Below, one piece after another: positions 6,480-14,680 of a stretch of 28,565 bases of DNA. The translations under genes were made by a program, and so were the position numbers. Below the pieces are notes generated by a model. It had not been told where the DNA came from, did no database searches, and worked only from the letters and a program-made list of their open reading frames with translations. The stretch is from RI-242 sp038246255 (lineage in GTDB: Bacteria; Planctomycetota; UBA1135; GCA-002686595), in assembly GCA_038246255.1 (NCBI GenBank), contig JBBRWC010000052.1, positions 1 to 28,565 on the forward strand. The letters are read 5' to 3'. Each line of letters opens with the position of its first letter. Within the stretch, counting starts at the first letter, position 1.

Positions 6480-9047
6480 TCAGTACGTGAGGATCCTCAC
6501 CGTCGTCGGCCCGAGCGCTTCGATGCCCGCCGCGGAGGTCGGCGAGGGTTTGAGACCGCCCGTCACCCACAGCCCGAGCTGGTCGAGCTCGTGGGGTGAA
6601 CTCCGGCCCGGCTCGACGCTGCCCGGCGCCAACACCGACGTGGCCCCGTCATCCACCCCCACGCGAACGATCTGGGTGTAGGTCTCGCCCGACTGCGAAA
6701 AGAGCGTCGGGACGTCGACGCCAAACAACGCCGCGTGGGGCTGCACACCCTGTTGCAGGTTGATGCCCTCGGGGGTGACCCAGAGCGCGATTCCCGCCGT
6801 CAACTGCGACGCTTCGTACCACGCGTCCCAGGCCGCGGGGTCCGCGGTGCCCGCGCCCGAGGGGCCACTGACGCTCGCGAGCGCGGCTTCGAGCGCTGCC
6901 ACGACAAATGCCACCTCAGACGAGTCCAGTTGCAACTGCGGATCCAGCTCCAAGGCCGCAAGGCGCGCGATCAAGTACGCCGAGAGCCCCGCCGGGCCCC
7001 GGCCCCACGTCGCGGCAAGGGGCTGGTGCGTCGGGATTTCGGGGATGAACCCACCGGGCAAAAACGATGCGAGCGCCGACCCGGAGGTGTTGCGGTCGAT
7101 CCCTGCGCCGGCAGCAAACCAGGCGCCGAGCACGTCGAGCGCGGCGCTCGAACCGGCGGACAGCGCCGCCCCCGCCTGATCGCGCATCATCAAACCGAGG
7201 CGCACGATGTCCCGCGCCGAGGGTCGAACCGTGTCGCGGCGGATCGTGTCCATCGCCGCCACCGTCAGCGGCTCGCCCGGGCTCAGCAGTTCCGCCAAGC
7301 GACGCGAGCGGTCCGTGTGCCCAAGCACGACGGTGGGACGCGGCAGCGGGTACCAGGTCCCTACGGGCAAATGGTTGCCGCTGAAAACCACGCCGTCGTC
7401 GTCACTACCGTCCTTCAGCACCCACGGCTTGAGGTCGTGGGGTACGTACGTCTGCCACAGCTTGCCGACCGAATCCCCATCGAGCGCCATCCGCCCGGCC
7501 ATGAACAGCGGCACCCGAACGGGTTGCGCGCCGTTGGCCTGGTAACCGACGAGGTCCGGCGCGCTCGGGTCGGAGCGATCCCCGCGGCCCGCGAAGATCG
7601 CGTTGACGCTTGGGAAATTCCAATCGGCGAGCGCGGCGCGAAAACTGGGCACATCCTGTGCGCGCGCCATTGCGTAGAAGGCCGCGTGGCTCGCCACCAA
7701 AGGCTGCGCAAATGGCACGGCCATCAGGGCATGCTCGTCTTTGACGGCTACACCCAGCCATTCGGTGACTAAAGGTCCAAAAACCGTGCGCCGATGGAGC
7801 AGCGGACGGTCGAACACCGCAGGCGACGCCTCTTCGTCGACGAACGACCACACAAGGACCTCCTCGGGATATTCCTCCATCGACTGCCACACGCCGTCGA
7901 CGAGATAGCGCCAGGGTGCGCTCGTCGCGTCCACCGTGAGCCGGTAGAGGTCCGCCTGGTCCGTACCCATCGCAGTGACACTCCACGCCACCGCCGGCGT
8001 CGATCCGACGATGGTGTTCGGACTGCCGGGCACGCCGATGCCGCGCACGTCGAACGTCGCGCCGCGCATGTGCCACTCGTAGAAGCTATTGGGCGCCGCG
8101 AGCGTCACCCGCGGGTCGCCAACGAGCACGGCCCGCCCGGGAACCCCGCCTTCCGCCGTGGCCGCACCCGTCGCCGCCCAAGCCTGGCTGAAGTGCGGCT
8201 CGACGGTGCCCTGGGACATGCCCGTCGACAACGATGCGTCGAAGCCGTTGAGCAGGGCGAACTCCGCCATGGCAGCTTGCAGGCCCGGCGGCACATCGGA
8301 CTGGGACACCACCGCGGCGCCGTCGTCGACGATGTCGAAGGGGAATAAAACGTTCAGGACCTCGGTCTCGCTGAGTCCGGACGCGAGCAAGCCATCCACC
8401 TGGTCGCGCAGCTCGTGTTCGCCGGTCGCGAACTCCTGGAAAAATGCGCCAAAGCGATTCCACGTGCCGATGCAATCCGCGACGGTCCACGGTTCCGCGG
8501 AGAGCGGCGCAAGGACGTTCGGGATTCCCTCGAAGAAGGGATGCAGGCTGCGCTCTGGATCCGCCGCGACTTCCGCGAGGTAGCGGTTCACTCCAGCCGC
8601 GTAAGCCGTGAGAAGCGCGTGCACGGCGGGATTCAGGCTCGCGAGTATCGCCGTCTGCTCCTGGGCATGACGCCGCCACCCAAACAGGCGAGCCTGGCGG
8701 TCGCGGCCGACATACAGGCCGCCTTCACCCGGCCCCAGAACTTGCGCCAAACGGCCTTGGTACGCCCTGCGGGACAGCGACATCGCGAAGAAGCGGTCCT
8801 CCGCGGCGGCATAACCCGCACCGAAGTACGCGCCCGCGTCCGTCGAAGATTCGATATGCGCGACTCCGTACGCATCGCGCTGGATCACCACGGCCACCCC
8901 CGAGCCCGGCGATGCGCTGTCGGAGCTCCCCCCGCCTCCGCACCCGATCGCGACCAGAGCTCCGAGCGCCATCCAGCGTCGCGCCGCGGATCGCAACGTC
9001 GCGGACCGGATGTTACGCAGCTCCAGGCGGGGGTTTCGATGGGCCAT
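6480..9047 (-). CDS. Penicillin-acylase-family (S45) Ntn-hydrolase lipoprotein
   Basis: The 855-residue protein belongs to the S45 N-terminal-nucleophile hydrolases, which are made as a precursor and cut into alpha and beta chains. Members hydrolyse amide bonds in penicillins, acyl-homoserine lactones or other N-acyl compounds; the substrate here is unknown. The N-terminus has an arginine-rich region and a lipobox VAIGC (Cys36), so the mature protein is probably lipid-anchored outside the inner membrane. The alpha-chain signature VVIQRDAYGVAHIE and FGAGYAAAEDRFF is clear (about 53-87). The predicted autoproteolysis site and nucleophile is Ser287 in HFSQAWAATG, followed by LVGDPRV; many members have Ser-Asn here, so Ser-Gln is a mild deviation. 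I kept the first ATG because the next Met (residue 26) would leave too short a signal. It is a single gene, 148 bp from its downstream neighbour. Confidence 0.88.
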   Translation of the reverse strand: MAHRNPRLELRNIRSATLRSAARRWMALGALVAIGCGGGGSSDSASPGSGVAVVIQRDAYGVAHIESSTDAGAYFGAGYAAAEDRFFAMSLSRRAYQGRLAQVLGPGEGGLYVGRDRQARLFGWRRHAQEQTAILASLNPAVHALLTAYAAGVNRYLAEVAADPERSLHPFFEGIPNVLAPLSAEPWTVADCIGTWNRFGAFFQEFATGEHELRDQVDGLLASGLSETEVLNVLFPFDIVDDGAAVVSQSDVPPGLQAAMAEFALLNGFDASLSTGMSQGTVEPHFSQAWAATGAATAEGGVPGRAVLVGDPRVTLAAPNSFYEWHMRGATFDVRGIGVPGSPNTIVGSTPAVAWSVTAMGTDQADLYRLTVDATSAPWRYLVDGVWQSMEEYPEEVLVWSFVDEEASPAVFDRPLLHRRTVFGPLVTEWLGVAVKDEHALMAVPFAQPLVASHAAFYAMARAQDVPSFRAALADWNFPSVNAIFAGRGDRSDPSAPDLVGYQANGAQPVRVPLFMAGRMALDGDSVGKLWQTYVPHDLKPWVLKDGSDDDGVVFSGNHLPVGTWYPLPRPTVVLGHTDRSRRLAELLSPGEPLTVAAMDTIRRDTVRPSARDIVRLGLMMRDQAGAALSAGSSAALDVLGAWFAAGAGIDRNTSGSALASFLPGGFIPEIPTHQPLAATWGRGPAGLSAYLIARLAALELDPQLQLDSSEVAFVVAALEAALASVSGPSGAGTADPAAWDAWYEASQLTAGIALWVTPEGINLQQGVQPHAALFGVDVPTLFSQSGETYTQIVRVGVDDGATSVLAPGSVEPGRSSPHELDQLGLWVTGGLKPSPTSAAGIEALGPTTVRILTY

Positions 9048-9160
9048 GGCGACGGAACCGTTCGGAAAGCGTGGGTCGGGGAGCCTGCGGGGACTTCGCG
9101 GGTCTACAACTAGTCGCGGCCAGCATGCCAGTCACCGGAACGGGCGTGCGCACGGACGCG

Positions 9161-9220
9161 CTCCCGCAACCGCAACCGCTCCCGCTCCCGGTCCCGCTCC
9201 CGCTCCCGGTCCCGCAACCA
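9161..9220. repeat. Short tandem hexamer array between genes
   Basis: The array is built from CCCGCT, CCCGGT and CCGCAA hexamers. An 18-bp unit, CCGCTCCCGCTCCCGGTC, occurs twice exactly at 9176-9193 and 9194-9211. It lies in the 184-bp gap between the flotillin stop and the start of the penicillin-acylase gene. On the minus strand it could encode Gly-Ala or Gly-Pro repeats, but no gene covers it. It is probably a slippage-prone microsatellite. Confidence 0.6.
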
Positions 9221-9231
9221 ATGGATCCGGA

Positions 9232-10893
9232 TCAGCCCGCGGGGGCTGATTTGCCGGAACCCTCGGCTCCGCCGTTCTTAGCGACACCGTCGTGTTCGCC
9301 CGACGCTGCCTCCCGACGTTTGGCGAGCACCCCTTCCACCTGCCGCGCGGTCTCCGGGTCCTCGAGGATGCGCCCGAAGAACTCTGGCATCTCGATGCCA
9401 CCGATGTCGCGCATCATTTGCAGCACGGGCGGGATCGAGCCGCCGAGGGAGTGCAGAAAGCGGCTCGTGGAGCCCTTGCCGTCGGCCCCCTGAGCGCCGT
9501 CCCAGACGACGATCTTGTCGAACTTGATGTTGGAGATCGCCTTCGCCGCGTTGGCGGAAAGCGCTTCGATGTGCTCGAGCAGCAGCATCTGGAACGCTCC
9601 CTGCGCTCCGCCACAGCTTTCGACGATGCGCTTCAAACCTTCACCCTTCTTGGCGAGGATTTCGAAGTTGCCCCGTGCCTCGGCTTCGAGCTTGGCGAAG
9701 ATCGCCTGAGCTTCCGCGCGCGCTGCGATCGTCACCCGTTCGGCGTCGGCTTCGGCGTCGACGATCGTCCGCGCCTTCTCGGCTTTCGCGACGGCCTCGA
9801 TCTCGGCCCGCTTCTCGGCTTCGCGCTTTTTGGCCTCGGCTTCGGCCGCCCGCGCTTCGGCGAGGTACCCGGCTTCGCGCACTGCAGCATCCGCTTCGCG
9901 TTTGCGCGTTTCCGAGGCTTGGTAAGCCTCGGCTTGACGGATGCTGAGTTCGGCCTCGGCGAGCACGACCCGCGCCTTGTTCAGGTTTTCGCCCTCGACC
10001 GCCATCGCGTTCGCTTCGGACGTGCGCACACGCATCTCGCGTTCCGCGTCCTTGATTTCGGCGTCGCGCCGGTACGCCGCCTGCTTTTCGCCGACGGTGC
10101 GTTCCCTTTCCAGTTCGGCGATGCGCACGGCACGCTCGCGCTCGGCCTCGGACGTGCCGATGGAGCGCAACTTCTCCGCGTTCGCAACCTGAATCGCGCG
10201 TTCGCGGTCCGCACTCGCGACGCCGATAGCACCGAGCTTCTCCTGATCGGACACATCGATCAGCGCCTGCTGGATCGCCTGCGCAGCGGCCTTGCGGCCA
10301 ATGGCTTCGATGTACCCCGATTCGTCCGTCAAGTCCTTGATGTTGACGTTGATCAGGACGAGACCGATCTTTGCGAGCTCGGGCTCGAGCGATGTCTGGA
10401 TGCTGAACAGAAACTGCTCGCGGTCGCGGTTGATGTCTTCGATCAACATCGACGCGATCACCTGGCGCAACTGGCCGAAGATGATGTCCTCGGCCTGCTT
10501 CGAAATGTCCTTGGTGGTCAATCCGAGCAAACGGATCGCCGCGTTGTTCATGATCGCGGGCTCGGTGCCGATCGCAACCGTGAACACACTGGGCACCGAA
10601 ATACGGATGTTCTCCATCGAGAGCGCGTTCTCGAGGGGCACTTCGATCTGGATCGGGTCCAGCGAAAGGAACGCGTAGTCCTGGATCAGCGGCAGGACGA
10701 GTGTGCCGCCGCCGTGCATCGTTTTGGCAACCTTGCCGCTCTTGCTGTGCCCGTAGACGACAAGGATGCGGTTTGACGGGCAACGCTTGTAGCGCCGGGC
10801 GAGAGTGATCGCGATCCCGAAGAAAATCAGGACGAGCGCCGCCGCCAACACGACCCACAGGGCGGCCGAGTCGACTTTAATCTCTGCGAGCAT
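9232..10893 (-). CDS. Flotillin-family SPFH protein, YqiK-like
   Basis: The 553-residue membrane scaffold protein is predicted to have one N-terminal transmembrane helix (about 11-31), then an SPFH/Band 7 domain beginning NRILVVYG, and a long alanine/glutamate-rich flotillin coiled coil (roughly 230-430, with many AEA and REA stretches). The C-terminus is more variable and Gly/Ser-rich. Flotillins oligomerise and organise membrane domains; the length equals that of E. coli YqiK as I remember it. Its partner NfeD-like gene lies immediately upstream, the usual arrangement. ATG 10893 sits 11 bp after that gene's stop. A GTG at 10908 overlaps the stop as GTGA and would add five residues by translational coupling, so the start is uncertain by 15 bp. 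Confidence 0.9.
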   Translation of the reverse strand: MLAEIKVDSAALWVVLAAALVLIFFGIAITLARRYKRCPSNRILVVYGHSKSGKVAKTMHGGGTLVLPLIQDYAFLSLDPIQIEVPLENALSMENIRISVPSVFTVAIGTEPAIMNNAAIRLLGLTTKDISKQAEDIIFGQLRQVIASMLIEDINRDREQFLFSIQTSLEPELAKIGLVLINVNIKDLTDESGYIEAIGRKAAAQAIQQALIDVSDQEKLGAIGVASADRERAIQVANAEKLRSIGTSEAERERAVRIAELERERTVGEKQAAYRRDAEIKDAEREMRVRTSEANAMAVEGENLNKARVVLAEAELSIRQAEAYQASETRKREADAAVREAGYLAEARAAEAEAKKREAEKRAEIEAVAKAEKARTIVDAEADAERVTIAARAEAQAIFAKLEAEARGNFEILAKKGEGLKRIVESCGGAQGAFQMLLLEHIEALSANAAKAISNIKFDKIVVWDGAQGADGKGSTSRFLHSLGGSIPPVLQMMRDIGGIEMPEFFGRILEDPETARQVEGVLAKRREAASGEHDGVAKNGGAEGSGKSAPAG

Positions 10894-10904
10894 GGGAGTC
10901 GGAA

Positions 10905-11471
10905 TCACGGGGTGTTCTCCAGGGAGGCGACTTCGAAGGTTCCAGGGGTCGTCATGCGCACCACGCGAACGTCGGCGCCGGTGGGAATCGGTGTTCCGCG
11001 TGTGAACGCGGCATATTCCGCGGTGCGGCCCTGGATTTCGACGGTGATTTTGCCGAACCCCTGGTTCGAGCCGGGCACCCGCAGGTAAACCCGGGCGCTG
11101 CGGCCAACCGCACCTCTGGCATCGATCGTGCCGCTTGAGGTGAGGCGGCGCTGCGCCCGCAGGATGAGCGCGACGGAAAAGAGCACCGCGACGCCGCTCG
11201 CCAGCGCCGCAAGCAGGGTCAAGGGCCGCGCCCAACCCTCAACGGTGCCGATCCAGCCGACCAAGCCAAACACCGTCAGGAAGGCCGCAATCCCCCGCAC
11301 GGTCAGCACGTCGAGCCCGCCGTCGCCCTCGAGGTCGAGCCCGCCCGCGTCGCCGTCGTCGCCGCCGAACATCCCGAGGACGAGCTGCACGACCACGGCA
11401 ACCAGGCCGAGGCCCGCGCACAGCGCGTATCCCAGTTGCAGTGTCAGTTCCTTGGGCATCCAGTCGGGCAT
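10905..11471 (-). CDS. NfeD-like membrane protein with OB-fold (YqiJ/YuaF-like)
   Basis: The 188-residue protein has an N-terminal helix (about 11-35), an acidic Asp/Gly-rich loop (36-55) and two more transmembrane segments (about 58-78 and 82-104). A C-terminal beta-rich domain starting ARGAVGRSARVYLRV fits the OB-fold of NfeD-like proteins. Such proteins are encoded beside flotillins and act with them in membrane-domain organisation; this gene directly precedes the flotillin. Start choice: ATG 11471 (MPDWMPKELT) is preferred over an upstream in-frame ATG at 11525, whose extra 18 residues look non-coding. ATG 11459 is an alternative. Confidence 0.82.
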   Translation of the reverse strand: MPDWMPKELTLQLGYALCAGLGLVAVVVQLVLGMFGGDDGDAGGLDLEGDGGLDVLTVRGIAAFLTVFGLVGWIGTVEGWARPLTLLAALASGVAVLFSVALILRAQRRLTSSGTIDARGAVGRSARVYLRVPGSNQGFGKITVEIQGRTAEYAAFTRGTPIPTGADVRVVRMTTPGTFEVASLENTP

Positions 11472-11698
11472 GGGGGGCGGTGTCCTCGGCCGGTCCGTGG
11501 CGCACCAAAGCGACGCGCCGGGCAAGAGGTTACCCGGGTCTTTCCCGCCCGCGCGAGGTTGCTTCGGCGCGTCAACCCATCGGCGCCCGTGAGCGGGCTC
11601 CGGTCGGGCCGCCGCGCCCGGGAGGCAGCACCGCCACGGGTCCTCGCGGGCGATGGCCGGCTCGCGCCGCGCCGATCGCGCCCGATGACAGCCGCGTC
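11472..11698. other. Divergent intergenic region with no gene seen
   Basis: This 227-bp gap separates the minus-strand NfeD-like/flotillin operon from the plus-strand DUF4266 module, so promoters for both should lie here. I see no convincing -35/-10 pair, operator or hairpin. Open frames through it are arginine-rich shadow frames. Confidence 0.4.
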
Positions 11699-12001
11699 AT
11701 GGTCATCCCGCGCGCGGACACCCGAAGCTTGGTTCCTCCCCTTTGGGAAACCCGCCATGACCCGACACCCGACCGCGCGTGCTTCGTCCCCCCCCGCCAC
11801 CTCCTCGTGGCGCTCGCGGTCGCCTTCGGCGCGGGCTGCAACACCGTCGAGTTCTACGCGATGCGCGCTTTTTCAGACCCTGCGATGGCGCTCGACGTCG
11901 GCGCAACCAAGACCCACTGGTACCAGAAGGTCTATTACTCGACGGAGGGCAGCGCAGGCGGGATCGGAACGAGCGCCGGGGGTGGCTGCGGATGTTACTG
12001 A
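11699..12001 (+). CDS. Small DUF4266-type lipoprotein; start region probably frameshifted
   Basis: The recognisable part is a lipoprotein signal LLVALAVAFGAGC and a mature peptide of about 55 residues with FSDPAMALD, YSTEGSAGGIG and the C-terminal GGGCGCY. This pattern fits DUF4266 lipoproteins, which lie beside DUF3570 and ApbE genes. No function is established. ATG 11699 gives an unbroken frame, but the 34 residues before the signal (including LVPPLWETRHDPTPDRACF) do not resemble a signal n-region. ATG 11757 gives a better basic start (MTRHPTARAS) but is in another frame; one extra C in the C8 run at 11788-11795 would join it to the lipobox. I suspect a missing base or a slippery start. The gene overlaps the DUF3570 start by 10 bp. 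Confidence 0.65.
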   Translation: MVIPRADTRSLVPPLWETRHDPTPDRACFVPPRHLLVALAVAFGAGCNTVEFYAMRAFSDPAMALDVGATKTHWYQKVYYSTEGSAGGIGTSAGGGCGCY

Positions 12002-13073
12002 CCCGCGCACGACCGTGCGGAGTGGCGGCCGCCGCACTTGCGCTCGCGGTGTTCTGCAGACTCGGCGCCTCCGCCTCCGCCCCACAGCTCGCGACGGGCT
12101 CGCCCGGGGTTGGCGATCCGCTGGCCCCGAAAACCAGCGATGAACTGACGCGCTCGATCGCGTTCCGTCTCGGCGTATTCGACCAGGGCGACTCGATCGA
12201 CGGCAACCCGTTCCTCGACGAGTCGCTGACCGTCATCGAACCCGCGGTCGTGTTTGATTGGGACGTGAACCGCGATTTCGGCTATTCGATCAAAGCGGTT
12301 TACGACTACCGCTCGATCAAAGGCGGCGGTGAAGCCGTTTGGACTCCCAACGACGGTCGCGACGCGTCGATCACCACGAGCCTGGACGTGTTCTTGGACG
12401 ACGTCGACGTCATCCGCTTCAAAGGCGTTGACGAGGGCTCCGAATCGCGCCTTTCCACTGCGGCCAGCATCCAGTGGTACCAGGTCATGGGCCCGCGATT
12501 GCACGGCATTCTCGGAGCCACCGTCGCGCACCAGGACGGTTTCCTCGGGACCCCCTACAACGGCGTAGTCGTCGAAGACGGAGCGACACCCCCGTTCCCG
12601 TTCGACAACGACGCCCTCGGCACCGAAATCACGGAAGAGCTGCCCGACACACGAACGCGCCTCGCGCTCTACGGACGCTTGCGACAGCAGATCGTCGAGG
12701 GAACGGCAGTCGAGCTGGGATCGCGGCTCTATTCGGACGACTGGGGCATCACCAGCGTCACGTTCGGGCCACGCCTAGCTAACCCGGGCTAGACCAAACG
12801 CTGATCCAAGATCGCCTGCTGATGCGCCTGCGCTACCGCTACTACACGCAAACCGCCGCGGACGACTTCGTGGTCCGCCTTCCCGACGAACCGTTGCCCG
12901 AGTTCCGCACCTCTGACTCCGACTTGGGTGAATACGACGCCCACAGCTTCGGGGTCAAGCTGACCTGGTTCAAAACAGGATCGTGGGAGTTCGACGTCGG
13001 TGTCGAACACATCCTGCGCGAGGACGGCCTGGACTCCACGCTCGCATCGATCGGCTACAAACTCTACTTTTGA
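11992..13073 (+). pseudogene. DUF3570 family predicted outer-membrane protein, frameshifted by a 14-bp insertion
   Basis: The gene begins with a signal peptide (about 30 residues ending GASASA) and continues with alternating hydrophobic and charged strands, such as DFGYSIKAVYDYRSIKGGG, typical of a beta-barrel. The C-terminus, on the other side of the break, reads RLRYRYYTQTAADDF and ends in GYKLYF, a terminal aromatic signature of outer-membrane barrels. The frame is broken at 12775-12792, where CTAG-CTAACCCGGG-CTAG stands. Removing 14 bases leaves CGC CTA GAC CAA and joins ...TFGPRL to DQTLIQDRLL in one frame of 355 residues. Without repair, translation stops at 12790-12792 after about 266 residues, losing the last strands. 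Family function is not established; it sits between DUF4266 and a thioredoxin-like gene upstream of ApbE, implying an envelope redox role. Confidence 0.8.
12775..12792. mobile_element. 14-bp insertion with CTAG target duplication (element footprint)
   Basis: The site reads CTAG CTAACCCGGG CTAG. The two CTAG copies look like a 4-bp target duplication and the 10 bases between are extra. Read in reverse they begin CTAGCCCGGGTTAG, nearly the same as the repeat end at 208-224 (CTAGCCCGGGCTA) and related to the ends of the 16295-16399 palindrome. The likely history is insertion of a small element and imprecise excision. Confidence 0.65.
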
Positions 13074-13076
13074 ACC

Positions 13077-13595
13077 ATGGCAGCCATTCGCTTCGCACCG
13101 TTGCTGCTCACCTTGATCGCCGCCGCCTGCGCGGGCGAGCGCGCCCATCCGCTTGGGGCGGGCTCGGACGCGCCCGCGCACACTGCGCCGGACTGGACAC
13201 CGACGGCGCTGGACGGCAAAACGCTCGACCGGGCGGACACACTCGCCAGCGGGCGCAGCGTGATGCTCGTGTTCTAGCAGACCCGGTGCGCCACATGCCT
13301 TGCCGAGGCACCCGAGCTCGTTGAAGCGGCACGCGTACACGGTGCCGACGGGTTGATCGTCGGCATCGTCCCGGGTCCCGACGGCGCTGTGAACGACGCC
13401 GAAGTCGCGCAAACAGTGCAGCGTTTCGGTTTGACCTATCCCCAGGTACGCGACCGCGAACTCGACTGGTCGCGCGCGTTCCACGTCGCGGGCACACCGA
13501 CCCTCGTGGCGCTCCGCCCCGACGGCGCGGAGGGCTGGCGCGGCATCCGCCCACCCGCGGATTGGGGCACGCTGCACAAACAACTGCGCCAATGA
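13077..13595 (+). pseudogene. Thioredoxin-like (TlpA-type) lipoprotein with an in-frame amber codon
   Basis: A signal ending LIAAAC (Cys18) suggests a lipoprotein. The mature region has the thioredoxin-like pattern: TAPDWTPTALDG, SVMLVF, then TRCATC with the CxxC pair at codons 71 and 74, later DGLIVGIVPGPDG and the cis-Pro segment AGTPTLVAL. Codon 67 (13275-13277) is TAG, directly after Phe and three codons before the first redox Cys. Relatives have Trp there (FWxTxC), so a TGG-to-TAG change is the simplest explanation. The frame is otherwise open for all 172 codons, and the stop overlaps the ApbE start as ATGA. As written, the product ends before the active site. Readthrough or a sequencing error are alternatives. 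Its expected role is thiol-disulfide exchange in the periplasm with the neighbouring envelope proteins. Confidence 0.8.
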
Positions 13596-14644
13596 ACGTC
13601 CTCGCCGCCCTTGCCCTGGTGCCGCTTTTCGTGGCGCCCGCACAAACACTCCGTCCGCTTCAGATCGAAACCCAGGTCGCCCACCAAGCCGCGGAGCCCG
13701 TCGCGCGCGAATGGGTCGGCGGCGTGATGGGCACGACGCTCGAAATCCGCGCGATCGGGCCCGACGCCGAGGCGCTTGAGCGCGCCATCGCCGCGGCCGT
13801 CGCGGAGATCCAACGGGTGGAAGACCTGATGACCAACTGGCGCCCCTCACCGCTCGAGGAACTCAACGCTGCCGCGGGGGCGGGACCGCAGGTGGTCTCC
13901 CGCGAAATCGTCGATGTGATGCAACTGGCGCTCGAAGTGAGTGCGCTCACCGGTGGCGTGTTCGACGTCACCTACGCCGCCGCCGGCAAGTTATGGGACT
14001 TCAAGGCTTCGCCGCCGCGGATACCGACAAAAGCACAGATCGCCGCCGCGCTCGCGAACGTGGGTTACCAGCGCGTGCGTGTCGACGCGGCCCTTTCGAC
14101 GGTGGAAATCCCCCTGCACGGGCGCGTCGGACTGGGAGGCATCGCCAAGGGATACGGGGTCGACCGCGCGATGGCTGTGCTCATGGAACACGGCATCGGA
14201 CACGGCATGGTCAACGCCGACGGTGATCTCAAGGCGCTCGGCCGCAAGTTTGGCGCCCCGTGGGAGATCGCCATCGTTCACCCGCGCCAACGCGAGCGTG
14301 TCATCGCGGTGATCCCGGTCGCCAACACGTGTGTGGTGACCTCTGGCGATTACGAGCGCTTTTTCGAGCTCGACGGGCGGCGTTACCACCACATCCTCGA
14401 TCCGCGCACCGGAATGCCATCCACGGGGTGCATGAGCGCGACGGTTGTCGCACCCGACGCGGCGCTCGCCGACGCGCTCGCGACCGCGCTATGTGTCCTG
14501 TCGCCCAAGGCGGGCTTGGCGCTGGCCGAACGCTTGCCGCGCGTCGAGGCGCTGCTCGTCGACATGGCGGGTGAGGTGCACGCGTCGCGCGGCCTGCGCG
14601 CGCGGCTTGAGCATGTGCCCACTGCCGACGCGGCACCGCAGTAA
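13592..14644 (+). CDS. apbE: FAD:protein FMN transferase (ApbE family)
   Basis: The 350-residue periplasmic enzyme attaches FMN from FAD covalently to Thr or Ser of acceptor proteins. A signal peptide (about 1-18, no lipobox Cys) precedes the ApbE domain. Visible motifs are VMGTTLEI (45-52), GGVFDVTYA (121-129), GLGGIAKGYGVDRA (180-193), NADGDLKALG (208-217), TSGDYERFF (250-258), YHHILDPRTGMP (265-276) and ADALATAL (293-300), with Asp294 and Thr298 as likely Mg ligands. All key motifs are present and the gene is intact, unlike its three upstream neighbours. It starts inside the stop of the thioredoxin-like gene (ATGA), so premature termination there could lower its translation. No FMN-acceptor protein with an obvious flavinylation site is encoded nearby, so the target is unknown. 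Confidence 0.93.
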   Translation: MNVLAALALVPLFVAPAQTLRPLQIETQVAHQAAEPVAREWVGGVMGTTLEIRAIGPDAEALERAIAAAVAEIQRVEDLMTNWRPSPLEELNAAAGAGPQVVSREIVDVMQLALEVSALTGGVFDVTYAAAGKLWDFKASPPRIPTKAQIAAALANVGYQRVRVDAALSTVEIPLHGRVGLGGIAKGYGVDRAMAVLMEHGIGHGMVNADGDLKALGRKFGAPWEIAIVHPRQRERVIAVIPVANTCVVTSGDYERFFELDGRRYHHILDPRTGMPSTGCMSATVVAPDAALADALATALCVLSPKAGLALAERLPRVEALLVDMAGEVHASRGLRARLEHVPTADAAPQ

Positions 14645-14680
14645 GCCGGGCTTGGGTGCCGCGCGTGGCGGCGGGATCAA

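Noticed and set aside
9292..10776. Plus-strand open frame of 494 codons
   Set aside because: It is the mirror of the flotillin gene, with Phe/Leu/Asp/Arg-biased repeats produced by the antisense of Glu/Ala-rich coding.
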